Assembly: GCA_013298215.1 (NCBI GenBank)
Contig: JAAFKE010000007.1
Coordinates: 51,888 to 115,887, forward strand
DNA: 64,000 nucleotides
Reading direction: 5' to 3'
From: Cytophagales bacterium
Lineage (GTDB): Bacteria > Bacteroidota > Bacteroidia > Cytophagales > Spirosomataceae
This document shows positions 9,391 through 20,370 of this stretch, in pieces (within the stretch, counting starts at the first letter, position 1; each line of letters begins with the position of its first letter). The translations under genes were made by a program, and so were the position numbers. Below the pieces are notes generated by a model. It saw only the letters and a program-made list of their open reading frames with translations, did no database searches and was not told the origin of the DNA.

Positions 9391-11982
9391 TTATTTTTCT
9401 TCGTTGGTATTAAAAGTAGGAACGATGATGTTTTGGCCAAAAAACAGGGCGTTCAAAAAAAGTTTATTGGTGCCGTACCAGATGCCCCTAAAATTGGGGT
9501 TGTCGGCAAAAAGTATGATCCTGCCGTTGCCCTCGCCTGCCACCAAAATACCCGCCGAGCCCGCAATTTTCTTCAAACTTTGCGGGTGCACGTAGCCGTT
9601 CAGCAGGGGTTTGTCGGCATATTGCACCACCGTATTAAAACCCACGCCCGACGGTTCTAAAAACGTGTTGTTGTTTCGATAGAGCGCAATTTTGCGGGTG
9701 CTGTAGCCGTAGCCGAGCGGGTGGGTGGTGTCTAAATCGGCCTCATAAATGCTGCCTCCCGTGTTTTTTGCGCCCTCCGTAGCAATGGCATCCTCAAAAT
9801 TAATGCGTGTTTTTTTGATGCTCAAGGAGTCGGCTTTTGTGGCGGTTCTCAGCTTTTCTTTGGCCAAGCCGTTTTTTATGGCCCACTCCGAAGCCGTTTT
9901 TAGGGTAATGAGCGTGCCGCCGTTGGCCACCCAATTTTTAATTTTTGTTACCAAAGCGGCATCATTCGGGTACTGCCCCGACACCATCACCAACGTGTTG
10001 TAGCGGTTTAGGTTCAGCCTGGCCAGGTTGGGCAGTTCCACCTTGGTTATCGGCATTCCTACTTTGGTGTCTAACAAGTGCCAAACTTCGCCAGCCTCGT
10101 AGGCACTCACGCCCTGCCCAACCACCAGCAGTGCTTCGGGCTTGGTGGTTTTTTGGATGAAATTACTGCCCAAGTCTACCCCATTTTGGGCAAAACCAGT
10201 GCTAAGACCCACAAAGCCGACGTTGGCATCCTGGCTTATCTTTCGCACCACCGAAAAAACAGAGTCGGACGTGAGCGTCTGAATCTGCAACGGTATCACC
10301 AGCGTACCGTAGCCAAATTGGCGGTTGTTGGTCTTGAAAGGCTTGCTCGAAACCTTCACGGCAACGCCCGCTTTCTGCAACTGATACAACGCCTTGGTGG
10401 CATTGTAGTCGCTGTAGTTTAGAGCGTAGGCGTAGTCCGATTTTTGGACAGCGGGCTGCTTGCCGTCGAGGGTTTCTGCTTTGATAATACTGCCCTTGGT
10501 GAACGCCGTTTTGAGTTCGGCGTGCGGAAGCCCGAACGACAGGGCCAAGTTCCAGGCCGAGGCATCGTAAAAAATACTGTCGGCAAACTTGGTGGGGCGT
10601 TCAAAAATAGACTGCACCATTCGGTATTGTGGCTGCGACGTGGGTATTAATAGGGCCTGGCCTTTTTCAAAATTAAGTCCGTCGGCACTCACGGGCGCGT
10701 CCAATTCATAACATTCAATTTTGTGCTGGAGCATCAACCGCGTAAACTCCCGAACCCTGGTGGCATCGCTCGCGTCGCCGATCACGTAGGCTTTCACGGG
10801 TTTTTTTAGCGCGTCGTTCACGGCAGTAGAAAAAAACTCGCGCTGAAACTTCAACAGTTCAGTTCGGTTGTCTTGGCTTGCTTTGAGCGTAGCGAGGGCA
10901 TTGACCAGTTGGTTTCTGATCGTAAAAGCAAAAGTAAGCACGCCGTTTTGGCTTTCTTGAACGTGGCCCCGCGCGCTACCTTGCTCGAAGAGCAGCCCCA
11001 AGCCACCCTGCATATCTGGGTACGAAGACCCGTAGCCAGGGTACAAATTGTCGAACGATTCTTTGGTATAATACAACGCGCCGATGTCGTTCATGGCCGA
11101 CTCAAAGTATTTGGCAAATTTGGTGTTTAGGGTCTTGTAAACGTAAGTTGGCACGAGCGGGTTTTCGGCGTTTTCTTTCGATGGCTCGAAGAAAAAAGTG
11201 GAGTTAGTACCCATTTCGTGGTGGTCGGTCACAACATTGGGATACCACGAATGGTACATCTTCAACCTGTTTTGGCTTTCGACGTGTACGTTCAAGTACC
11301 AGTCGCGGTTGGGGTCAAACCAGTAGTGGTTCATCCGCCCGCCAGGCCAAACCTCGTTGTGTTCGCGGTCGGCGGGGTCGGCACTTGGCGGTTCGGCGCG
11401 GTGCACATTCACCCAGTTCACAAAGCGGTCGCGCCCGTCGGGGTTCAGCACGGGTTCGATCAGCACCACCGCCTCGTCCATCAGCTTTTTAAGGTCAGCA
11501 TCCTCGCAGGCGGCCAGGTAATACGCCGTTAGAATCATGGCCTCGCCGCCCGATGTTTCGTTGCCGTGCACGTTGGCCCCCAATTGCACCACCACGGGCA
11601 TACTGGTTACGTCGGGCATGGGCTTGGTGGGGTCGGTCAGCGTGAGGTGGTCGCGCTGGATGTTTTCTAATTTCGACAGGTTCGACTTGGCACTAAACGC
11701 CACGTAAATCTGCGGGCGCATCTCGTTGGTGTAGCCAATGGTCTGAATTTTGGCGCGTTGGGTGGCGGTGGTCAGGTACGTCATGTAGTTCACGATCATG
11801 TCGTAGCGGGCCTGGTGGCTGCCAATCGGAAAGCCAAAAAACTGTTCGGGCGTTTTGATGGCCGCGTTAAATTTTTTGCCAGGAAAGTAGTAGTTGTTTT
11901 GGCTATACGACTCAAAACCAACCACCACGATCGCCAGAAAGAGCAGGGCAATTTTGAAAAAATGGGTAAAACGTGGTCTCAT
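9391..11982 (-). CDS. Secreted M14 family zinc carboxypeptidase
   Basis: An 863-residue exported peptidase. The N-terminus is a signal peptide (hydrophobic FKIALLFLAIVVVGF, then YSQ). The M14 catalytic domain carries the zinc ligands His139 and Glu142 in NVHGNETSG, substrate-binding Arg in NPDGRDRF, the third zinc ligand in VTDHHEMG and the general-base Glu in LLFEQGSARG. The long C-terminal half, about residues 400-863, resembles a glutamine amidotransferase-like/beta-rich accessory region common in large Bacteroidetes M14 enzymes. No type IX C-terminal sorting domain is obvious. It probably degrades or trims peptides in the periplasm or outside. It precedes the regulator gene by 61 bases. 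Confidence 0.9.
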   Translation of the reverse strand: MRPRFTHFFKIALLFLAIVVVGFESYSQNNYYFPGKKFNAAIKTPEQFFGFPIGSHQARYDMIVNYMTYLTTATQRAKIQTIGYTNEMRPQIYVAFSAKSNLSKLENIQRDHLTLTDPTKPMPDVTSMPVVVQLGANVHGNETSGGEAMILTAYYLAACEDADLKKLMDEAVVLIEPVLNPDGRDRFVNWVNVHRAEPPSADPADREHNEVWPGGRMNHYWFDPNRDWYLNVHVESQNRLKMYHSWYPNVVTDHHEMGTNSTFFFEPSKENAENPLVPTYVYKTLNTKFAKYFESAMNDIGALYYTKESFDNLYPGYGSSYPDMQGGLGLLFEQGSARGHVQESQNGVLTFAFTIRNQLVNALATLKASQDNRTELLKFQREFFSTAVNDALKKPVKAYVIGDASDATRVREFTRLMLQHKIECYELDAPVSADGLNFEKGQALLIPTSQPQYRMVQSIFERPTKFADSIFYDASAWNLALSFGLPHAELKTAFTKGSIIKAETLDGKQPAVQKSDYAYALNYSDYNATKALYQLQKAGVAVKVSSKPFKTNNRQFGYGTLVIPLQIQTLTSDSVFSVVRKISQDANVGFVGLSTGFAQNGVDLGSNFIQKTTKPEALLVVGQGVSAYEAGEVWHLLDTKVGMPITKVELPNLARLNLNRYNTLVMVSGQYPNDAALVTKIKNWVANGGTLITLKTASEWAIKNGLAKEKLRTATKADSLSIKKTRINFEDAIATEGAKNTGGSIYEADLDTTHPLGYGYSTRKIALYRNNNTFLEPSGVGFNTVVQYADKPLLNGYVHPQSLKKIAGSAGILVAGEGNGRIILFADNPNFRGIWYGTNKLFLNALFFGQNIIVPTFNTNEEK

Positions 11983-12017
11983 TTGCTAATGCGTTTATGG
12001 GTTTGGAGGGTGGTTAA

Positions 12018-12671
12018 TCAAAGGTTTTTTAGGGCTGCGATGGTCTGAACAGGGTCTGCCGACGAAAATACAAAGTTGCCCGCCACCAGCGCGTCTGCGC
12101 CCGCTTCGATGAGTTTGGGTGCATTTTGGGCGTTTACGCCGCCGTCTATTTCGATGAGGGCGCGGCTGTTTTGCTTTTGGATCAATGCTTTCAGGTCGCG
12201 CACCTTTTGGTAGGTGTGTTCGATAAATTTTTGGCCGCCAAAACCTGGGTTCACCGACATGACCAACACCAGATCGAGGTCGGCAATGACGTTTTCTAAC
12301 GCCGAAACGGGCGTGTGCGGGTTGAGTGCCACGCCAGCCATTGCGCCCAAATCTTTTATTTCTTGCACGGTTCGGTGTAGATGCACGCAAGCTTCGGCGT
12401 GAACCGTTATGATGGCCGCGCCCGCCTGCCGAAAAGCAGCCAAGTATCGTTCGGGTTGCACAATCATCAGGTGCACATCCAGCGGCTTGCGGAGGTGTTT
12501 GGCGGCGGCTTGCGCCAGCGGTATGCCGAACGAGATGTTGGGCACAAAAACGCCGTCCATCACGTCGAAATGCAACCAATCGGCCTCGCTGTTGTTTACC
12601 ATCTCGAGGTCGCGTTGCAGATTTCCGAAGTCAGCGGCCAGCAACGACGGCGCGATAATGGGTCTTTTCAT
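12018..12671 (-). CDS. rpe: Ribulose-phosphate 3-epimerase
   Basis: Interconverts ribulose 5-phosphate and xylulose 5-phosphate in the pentose phosphate pathway. A 217-residue TIM barrel with APSLLAADF near residue 7, the metal/catalytic HFDVMDG near 34, DVHLMI near 66, VMSVNPGFGGQ near 138 with catalytic context, and EIDGGVN near 172. All expected acids and histidines are present. A TAAATTTG box lies so close to the ATG (12676-12683) that the message may start almost at the initiation codon. It is 35 bases upstream of the M14 peptidase gene on the same strand. Fits functionally with the split transketolase at 19.4-23.5 kb. Confidence 0.97.
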   Translation of the reverse strand: MKRPIIAPSLLAADFGNLQRDLEMVNNSEADWLHFDVMDGVFVPNISFGIPLAQAAAKHLRKPLDVHLMIVQPERYLAAFRQAGAAIITVHAEACVHLHRTVQEIKDLGAMAGVALNPHTPVSALENVIADLDLVLVMSVNPGFGGQKFIEHTYQKVRDLKALIQKQNSRALIEIDGGVNAQNAPKLIEAGADALVAGNFVFSSADPVQTIAALKNL

Positions 12672-15106
<2,435 letters not shown>

Positions 15107-15178
15107 TAAACACCCGAAAACCAGTATTTTTACTACATTTACAGCCGCTTAACCTACCAAATATATTCTGACACCGCA

Positions 15179-16063
15179 ATGAACCAACAATTTTCGGGCG
15201 TAGGTACCGCCTTAGTTACCCCCTTTGATCCTAACGGTAACGTAGATTACCCAGCCCTGAAAAAACTCATTGACTTCAACCTCGAAAATGGAGTGAATTA
15301 CCTGGTTGTGATGGGAACAACCGCCGAAAACGCCACCGTAAGTGCGGCCGAAAAAACGGCCATCTTGGCTTTTGTTAAACAAAACAAACCCGCCGACGTT
15401 GCGCTGGTGTATGGTTTGGGCGGCAACAATACCTTTGAGGTGCTACAAACCATCGCCGAAACCGACTTTACGGGCGTAGATGCCATTTTGTCGGTTTGTC
15501 CCTATTATAACAAACCGTCGCAGGCTGGTATTATTGCCCACTTCGAGGCCATCGCTGGTGCATCGCCCGTGCCAGTAATTGCCTACAACGTACCAGGCCG
15601 AACGGTGGTTAATATGCAGCCAGCCACCATTTTGGCGTTGGCGGCGCACCCCAATATTGTTGGTCTCAAAGATGCTTGCAGCAGTTTAGAACACTACATG
15701 GAGGTGGCCAAAAATGCGCCCAAAAACTTTTTGCTCATCGCTGGCGACGATAACCTCGTCACACCCATGATTAGCATCGGTTGGCACGGGGTCATTTCGG
15801 TTATCTCAAATGCTTTTCCCAAAGAAATGGCCACCATGACCCACGCCGCCCTCCAAGGCGACTTCAAGACCGCCGCGCAGATACAGTTTAGTTTCTTAGA
15901 GTTCGACACCCTACTTTACGCCGAGTCCAACCCCGTTGGAATAAAAAAATGCTTGGAAATAAAGGGTATTTGTGGTTCTGATGTGCGCCTTCCGCTCATC
16001 AAGGCATCCGACGACCTGGCCCAAAAGCTCCAAAACGCCATGCGCACAGAGGGATTTTTATAG
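15179..16063 (+). CDS. dapA: 4-hydroxy-tetrahydrodipicolinate synthase
   Basis: Condenses pyruvate with aspartate semialdehyde, the entry step to diaminopimelate and lysine. The 294-residue TIM barrel has GTALVTPF near residue 9, GTTAENATV near 46, the proton-relay Tyr136 in IAYNVPGRT and the Schiff-base Lys164 in VGLKDA. Length and spacing are normal. The usual GTTGE is GTTAE here, a change seen in the Bacteroidetes branch. It ends two bases from the stop of the convergent polX-like gene, so the two transcripts must share or overlap terminators. No lysine riboswitch is apparent in the 72-base leader. Confidence 0.97.
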   Translation: MNQQFSGVGTALVTPFDPNGNVDYPALKKLIDFNLENGVNYLVVMGTTAENATVSAAEKTAILAFVKQNKPADVALVYGLGGNNTFEVLQTIAETDFTGVDAILSVCPYYNKPSQAGIIAHFEAIAGASPVPVIAYNVPGRTVVNMQPATILALAAHPNIVGLKDACSSLEHYMEVAKNAPKNFLLIAGDDNLVTPMISIGWHGVISVISNAFPKEMATMTHAALQGDFKTAAQIQFSFLEFDTLLYAESNPVGIKKCLEIKGICGSDVRLPLIKASDDLAQKLQNAMRTEGFL

Positions 16064-16065
16064 GG

Positions 16066-17772
16066 TTAGACTGGCCTCCGACTTTTTAAGTATTGCTGCA
16101 TCTCATTGATCGTCAAGGCGTTGAAAGTCATTTGGCGCGTTAGGCCGCCTTTTCGCGCCACCGCCACGCCGTAGTGCATATCATAAAACCCGTCCATCTC
16201 GTGGGCATCGGGGTTTATGCTCAGTTTTACATTTTTTTCGATGCAGTACCGAATCCAACGCCAATCCAGATCCAGTCGGTAGGGGCTGGCGTTCAGTTCG
16301 ATCACTACGCCTTGGGCGGCGCAGGCATTAATGATGGCCTTGTGGTCGATGGGGTAGCCGTCGCGGGCAAGCAGCAAACGCCCCGTCGGATGCCCCAAAA
16401 TGGTGGTATACGGGTTTTCGATGGCGCGCAGGAGGCGGGTGGTGGCCTTCTCTTGGGTCATCGTCAGATTTGAGTGTACCGATGCCACCACATAATCGAA
16501 AGAAGCCAGCACGTCGTCGGGGTAGTCCAACATTCCGTCGCCTAAAATATCAGCCTCAATGCCCTTCAAAATTCTAAAATCGCTGCCTTCGGTGGCAAAT
16601 TGCTGGTTCAAATCGTCGATCTCCCCTTGCTGTTGGCGCACCCGTTCTTCGCTCAACCCCTGGGCGTAAGTAGCTGATTGTGAGTGGTCGGCAATGCCAA
16701 AATACCCAAAACCTAACTCTTGGCATCGGCGCGCCATTTGCAGCAGTGTGTGCTTGCCGTCGGAGTAGGTGCTGTGGTTGTGCAAAATACCACGCAGGTC
16801 GTCCCACGTTATGAGGTCTTCGTTTTGGTGGGTTGCCGCCCATTCAAACTCGCCCGCGCCCTCGCGCATTTCGGGGGCAATGTAAGGCAGCCCCGCCAGC
16901 GCATATACCTCGGCGGGGTCGGTTATGGTTTCGTTTTGGGCAATACTGTAGAGCGTTCTGCCGTCCGAACCGCGTTGGGCCAGGTGGGCTTCGGCAGCGT
17001 TTAAAACAAACATTTTGCCCTCAAATTTTTGGGTTTCAACGCCCACAATCTCCACGGCCACATCCACAGAATCAGCTTTTCCGCGCCAAACGAAAGGAGT
17101 CGATTGTTTTTCGTTTTTGATTAAAAAAGGTATTTTAGCAATGCGCCTTTGGGCCTCGTTGGGCTGCTCGCAGGCCACCAGCAGTTGAACCGTATCGACG
17201 GTTTCGGTTTTGCGCCGCACCTGGCCAGTTATCTCTACAACCTCAAAATGTTTTTCTAATTGCTCCAAAATATCCTGTGCCAGTGCCTCTGCTTTGTCCA
17301 TGCGGAGCCGGCCGACTTGTTGTTCCAGAAAAATTAATGAATCTAAAACCTGCTGCTGAATTTTTTCTCCGAATCCCTTCAAGGCCGCAATCTGCCCCGT
17401 TTCGCAGGCCGACTTCAAATCTTTGAGGTTATCGATCCCCAATTCGAGCCACAATTTTCTGATTTTCTTGGGCCCAATTCCCTTTACGCTAAACATCTGC
17501 AACACGCCCTCGGGGGTGAGTGCCAGTAGCTCGGTCAGGTCGCGGAGTTGCCCAGTCTGCACAATTTCCTGCACTTTGCCAGCCACGCCCTTCCCTACGC
17601 CGGTAATCTGGGTGAGCTGACCAAAGGTGAGATCCGCAATCTGGGCATCTTTCACGCGGTCTAAGCCGTAGGCCGCCGCGCCGTAAGATTTTATTTTGAA
17701 GGCATCGGCCTCGTGCAGTTCTAAAAGCCTGGTTGTTTGTTCGAGAATATCGACGATTGCTCCGTTGGTCAT
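16066..17772 (-). CDS. PolX-like protein with intact PHP domain but damaged polymerase site
   Basis: The 568-residue protein has the bacterial PolX order: helix-hairpin-helix repeats (ITGVGKGVAGKV near 56, KGIGPKKI near 97), Pol-beta-like palm (about 150-300) and C-terminal PHP phosphoesterase (about 330-560). In the palm the usual G-S-x-R-R is GQVRR and the metal-binding D-x-D is T194-V-Q196 (TETVDTVQLL); only the third aspartate, in SVDVAVE, remains. The PHP metal ligands are present: HNHSTYSDG, IADHSQS, GIEADIL, ASVHS, GHPTGR, NPDAHE. So polymerase activity is probably lost while the 3'-5' exonuclease/phosphoesterase could work. It ends the ECF sigma operon, 17 bases after the Spy-like gene. 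Confidence 0.9.
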   Translation of the reverse strand: MTNGAIVDILEQTTRLLELHEADAFKIKSYGAAAYGLDRVKDAQIADLTFGQLTQITGVGKGVAGKVQEIVQTGQLRDLTELLALTPEGVLQMFSVKGIGPKKIRKLWLELGIDNLKDLKSACETGQIAALKGFGEKIQQQVLDSLIFLEQQVGRLRMDKAEALAQDILEQLEKHFEVVEITGQVRRKTETVDTVQLLVACEQPNEAQRRIAKIPFLIKNEKQSTPFVWRGKADSVDVAVEIVGVETQKFEGKMFVLNAAEAHLAQRGSDGRTLYSIAQNETITDPAEVYALAGLPYIAPEMREGAGEFEWAATHQNEDLITWDDLRGILHNHSTYSDGKHTLLQMARRCQELGFGYFGIADHSQSATYAQGLSEERVRQQQGEIDDLNQQFATEGSDFRILKGIEADILGDGMLDYPDDVLASFDYVVASVHSNLTMTQEKATTRLLRAIENPYTTILGHPTGRLLLARDGYPIDHKAIINACAAQGVVIELNASPYRLDLDWRWIRYCIEKNVKLSINPDAHEMDGFYDMHYGVAVARKGGLTRQMTFNALTINEMQQYLKSRRPV

Positions 17773-17789
17773 GGTCAGAAAAAATAAGA

Positions 17790-18233
17790 TTAGTCTCTTG
17801 GTTGGTCTTTGCGGTCTCTTCGGTTGAGGCGGTCTATGAGCAGCCGCGCAAACATCTGCTCGGTCTTGTAGAGTTCGGCCACCTGGCGCACGTTGATAAC
17901 TTTCAGAAATTTGGTGAGGTACTCGCCCTCTAAATCGACCTCTTTTTGTTTGAGGATTAGCCCCTCTTTGAGGTTGGCCAATATTTTAGCGTCCGACTGC
18001 GCCAGCGAGGAGTTTTCGCCCGCAATTTCGCGCAGGGTTTTTCTGATCTCCCGCTTTTTGGCATCGAACTCATTGTAAACTGGCCAAAACTGTTGCGACT
18101 GCTCGGTGGTCAGGTTCAGCCGGTTGGTCATCATGGCGGCCTTAGCGGCATCTATTCTTTGCGCACCGCCGCCCTGCGCCGCCGCAAAGTGGAGGGTCAG
18201 TAAAAATACAGCGAGATGAAGGTTTTTTTTCAT
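17790..18233 (-). CDS. Spy/CpxP-like periplasmic protein
   Basis: A 147-residue exported protein: signal peptide MKKNLHLAVFLLTLHFAAAQ, then helices containing LNLTTEQSQQFWPVYNEF, the 'LTxxQ' pattern of Spy, CpxP and periplasmic heavy-metal sensor proteins. Basic and charged throughout, rich in long helices, ending RNRRDRKDQPRD. In Bacteroidetes such genes commonly sit beside ECF sigma factors, as here: sigma factor, membrane protein, Spy-like protein, all minus strand. It may act as a periplasmic chaperone or stress gauge for the sigma pathway. Function is inferred from motif and context only. Confidence 0.7.
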   Translation of the reverse strand: MKKNLHLAVFLLTLHFAAAQGGGAQRIDAAKAAMMTNRLNLTTEQSQQFWPVYNEFDAKKREIRKTLREIAGENSSLAQSDAKILANLKEGLILKQKEVDLEGEYLTKFLKVINVRQVAELYKTEQMFARLLIDRLNRRDRKDQPRD

Positions 18234-18283
18234 GGATCAAAGAAAAGTTTGTTGTTGCGGGATCGTTAAAAAAAGATGTTGAT

Positions 18284-18703
18284 TCACAGTTGTTCGATGT
18301 GCCGAACGATGTCCTCGTCGGAGAGGTCTAATTGCTGCACAAAAATGGAGTCTGCGGCGGCCATCCGTAGTTCGGTGTGTTCGGCGAGGTCGTATTCGGT
18401 CAGGTTTTGGTCGATCAAATACTGCTCAATGCTCGCGTCCGAAACCTGGCTCAGTGCCTCTTGGCCGATAGAATCTTGGCGCGCTGGCCAGGTAAACCAC
18501 ACCAATGCGCCGATCAGACCAGCGCAAACCGACGACAAAGCCGTGCGCCGCCAGCTCCAGCTGATGCGCCAAGCGTGTTCGTGGGCGTGCTGGCGCGCGC
18601 GCACCCGCGCCTGAACCCGGGTGGGGAGGCCCTCAAAATAGCCCTCTGGCACCGTAAAAGGCGTTTTTCGCTCCAAGTTTTCTATGGGTATCTTTTTCTT
18701 CAC
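18284..18703 (-). CDS. Single-pass membrane protein, possible anti-sigma factor
   Basis: A 139-residue protein with a charged N-terminal region (TPFTVPEGYFEGLPTRVQARV), one membrane span near residues 52-70 (RTALSSVCAGLIGALVWFTWP) and a short acidic C-terminal part. The 'FxVPxGYFexLp' segment recurs in proteins encoded directly after ECF sigma genes in Bacteroidetes. Position, 40 bases after the sigma gene, and topology suggest it holds the sigma factor at the membrane. I do not see a zinc-binding anti-sigma motif (HxxxCxxC), so this is inference from context. Confidence 0.6.
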   Translation of the reverse strand: MKKKIPIENLERKTPFTVPEGYFEGLPTRVQARVRARQHAHEHAWRISWSWRRTALSSVCAGLIGALVWFTWPARQDSIGQEALSQVSDASIEQYLIDQNLTEYDLAEHTELRMAAADSIFVQQLDLSDEDIVRHIEQL

Positions 18704-18742
18704 GGCGTTTTTCTTAGTCAGACACCAGACTTCTTCAATGGT

Positions 18743-19282
18743 TTAATCAATGGTTAGGAAGGCTTCAATTTTTTTGACGGCGAGGTGGTACGATGCCTTC
18801 AGCGCACCCACCGACGTACCCGTAATGTCGGCTATTTGTTCGTATTTCAGGTCGTCGAAATATTTCATGTTAAAAACCAACCGTTGTTTGTCGGGCAGGC
18901 GCAGGAGGGCTTTTTGGAGGCGCAGCTGGATTTCGTCGCCAGACAGCAGCGGATCGTCGTCCATTTTTGCGGCCAATTCGTGGCTCACATCGTAGATCGG
19001 TACAAAGAGCCGCCGCCGTTTTTTGTTCAAAAAATCAATGCACCCATTGCTCGCAATCCTGTACAGCCACGTAAAAATCTGGGCATCGGCCCTAAACCTG
19101 TCCAAACTTTCCCAGGCTTTTATGAACGTCTCTTGGGTCAGGTCGTCGGCATCGTCGTGGTCAATCACCATTTTGCGCACGTGCCAATAGATCCGTTGCT
19201 GGTAGAGGCGCACCAACTGCTCAAACGCCAGGTGTTTTGTTTCGGGTTTGCCAAACTTTTCTAATAGCTCTTGGTCGGTCAT
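18743..19282 (-). CDS. ECF-type RNA polymerase sigma factor
   Basis: About 179 residues. Region 2 covers residues 20-90 with HDDADDLTQETFIKAWESL and the -10-reading RIASNGCIDFLNKKRR. Region 4 covers 115-175 with LRLPDKQRLVFNMKYF and the recognition-helix region YEQIADITGTSVGALKASYH. I prefer the ATG at 19282 to a GTG two codons earlier. It heads a minus-strand cluster with a membrane protein, a Spy-like protein and the PolX-like gene. This suggests a cell-envelope or stress regulon controlled by the membrane protein. Target promoters unknown. Confidence 0.93.
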   Translation of the reverse strand: MTDQELLEKFGKPETKHLAFEQLVRLYQQRIYWHVRKMVIDHDDADDLTQETFIKAWESLDRFRADAQIFTWLYRIASNGCIDFLNKKRRRLFVPIYDVSHELAAKMDDDPLLSGDEIQLRLQKALLRLPDKQRLVFNMKYFDDLKYEQIADITGTSVGALKASYHLAVKKIEAFLTID

Positions 19283-19340
19283 CGGCACGGTTTATACTGG
19301 TTGAACGACTAAATTCTGAACGCACATTCAACCATTTGGC

Positions 19341-19375
19341 AACCCTACCGAGGGTTCAAAACCCTCGGTAGGGTT
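19341..19375. repeat. Perfect 16-bp inverted repeat, terminator-like
   Basis: Arms 19341-19356 (AACCCTACCGAGGGTT) and 19360-19375 are exact reverse complements around a three-base loop. It lies between the downstream end of the tktC gene (minus strand) and the start of the sigma gene. The stem is strong, but neither side has a clear U tract. It may be a terminator for the transketolase operon or a member of a repeat family. Confidence 0.75.
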
Positions 19376-19414
19376 AAATGAAGTACGAATTAATTACCCC
19401 AAAGCCCAACTACC

Positions 19415-20368
19415 TTATTTTCTGGCAATGGCTTTTTTGGCCGCCGCCACAATATGCTGGGCCGTCAATCCGTATTTTTCCATTAGTTGGTTGGGCGTTC
19501 CGCTCTCGCCAAAGCTGTCGTTTACGGCCACAAACTCTTGGGGTTTTGGGTTGTTTTGCGCCAGCAACTCAGCAATGGCACTGCCCAAACCGCCCGCTAT
19601 TTGGTGTTCTTCGGCGCTCACCAAGCAGCCCGTTTTGGCCACCGATGCTAAGACCGCCTGGTTGTCTAAAGGTTTAATGGTGTGGATATTTATGATTTCG
19701 GCGTTTATGCCTTCGGCGGCCAGCAACTCGCCCGCTTGGATGGCCTCCCACACCAGGTGTCCCGTGGCAAAAATGCTCACGTCGGTACCTTCATTGACCA
19801 TCCAAGCCTTTCCGATCTCAAATTTTTGGTCGGCATCCGTAAAAATGGGCACCACGGGGCGGCCAAAACGCAAATACACTGGGCCATCGAAGGCGGCGCA
19901 GGCAATGGTGGCGGCTTTGGTTTGGTTGTAGTCGCAGGGGTTTATGACCGTCATGCCTGGCAAAGCCCGCATCATGGCCAGGTCTTCGAGAATTTGGTGC
20001 GTTGCGCCGTCCTCGCCCAGGGTGAGGCCAGCGTGCGAAACGGCGATTTTGACGTTTTTGTTGGAATACGCCACACTCTGACGGATTTGGTCATAGACCC
20101 GGCCCGACCCAAAATTGGCAAACGTAGTTGCAAACGGAATTTTGCCGCCAATCGTTAGGCCAGCCGCCACGCCAATCATGTTGGCTTCGGCAATGCCGCA
20201 CTGAATAAAACGGTCGGGGTTTTCTTTGATGAAGGCATCAAGTTTGAGCGACCCAACGAGGTCGGCACACAAGGCCACCACGTTGGGGTTGGTTTGGCCC
20301 AATGCTTGCATTCCCGCGCCGAAGCCCGAGCGGGTGTCTTTTTTTTCAGTGAAAGTGTATTTTTTCAT
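19415..20368 (-). CDS. Transketolase, C-terminal subunit
   Basis: The pyrimidine-binding and C-terminal part of transketolase as a separate 317-residue protein. Motifs: GFGAGMQALGQ near residue 15, CGIAEANMIGVAAGLT near 57 (with the catalytic Glu that activates thiamine diphosphate), FATTFANFGSGR, SHAGLTLGEDGATHQ near 112 and PVYLRFGRP. It must pair with the N-terminal subunit encoded at 22593-23456. Normally these two genes are adjacent; here three other genes lie between them, all on the same strand. Its start is two bases after the stop of the TOPRIM-like gene, so its translation may now depend on that message. Confidence 0.94.
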   Translation of the reverse strand: MKKYTFTEKKDTRSGFGAGMQALGQTNPNVVALCADLVGSLKLDAFIKENPDRFIQCGIAEANMIGVAAGLTIGGKIPFATTFANFGSGRVYDQIRQSVAYSNKNVKIAVSHAGLTLGEDGATHQILEDLAMMRALPGMTVINPCDYNQTKAATIACAAFDGPVYLRFGRPVVPIFTDADQKFEIGKAWMVNEGTDVSIFATGHLVWEAIQAGELLAAEGINAEIINIHTIKPLDNQAVLASVAKTGCLVSAEEHQIAGGLGSAIAELLAQNNPKPQEFVAVNDSFGESGTPNQLMEKYGLTAQHIVAAAKKAIARK

Positions 20369-20370
20369 AT

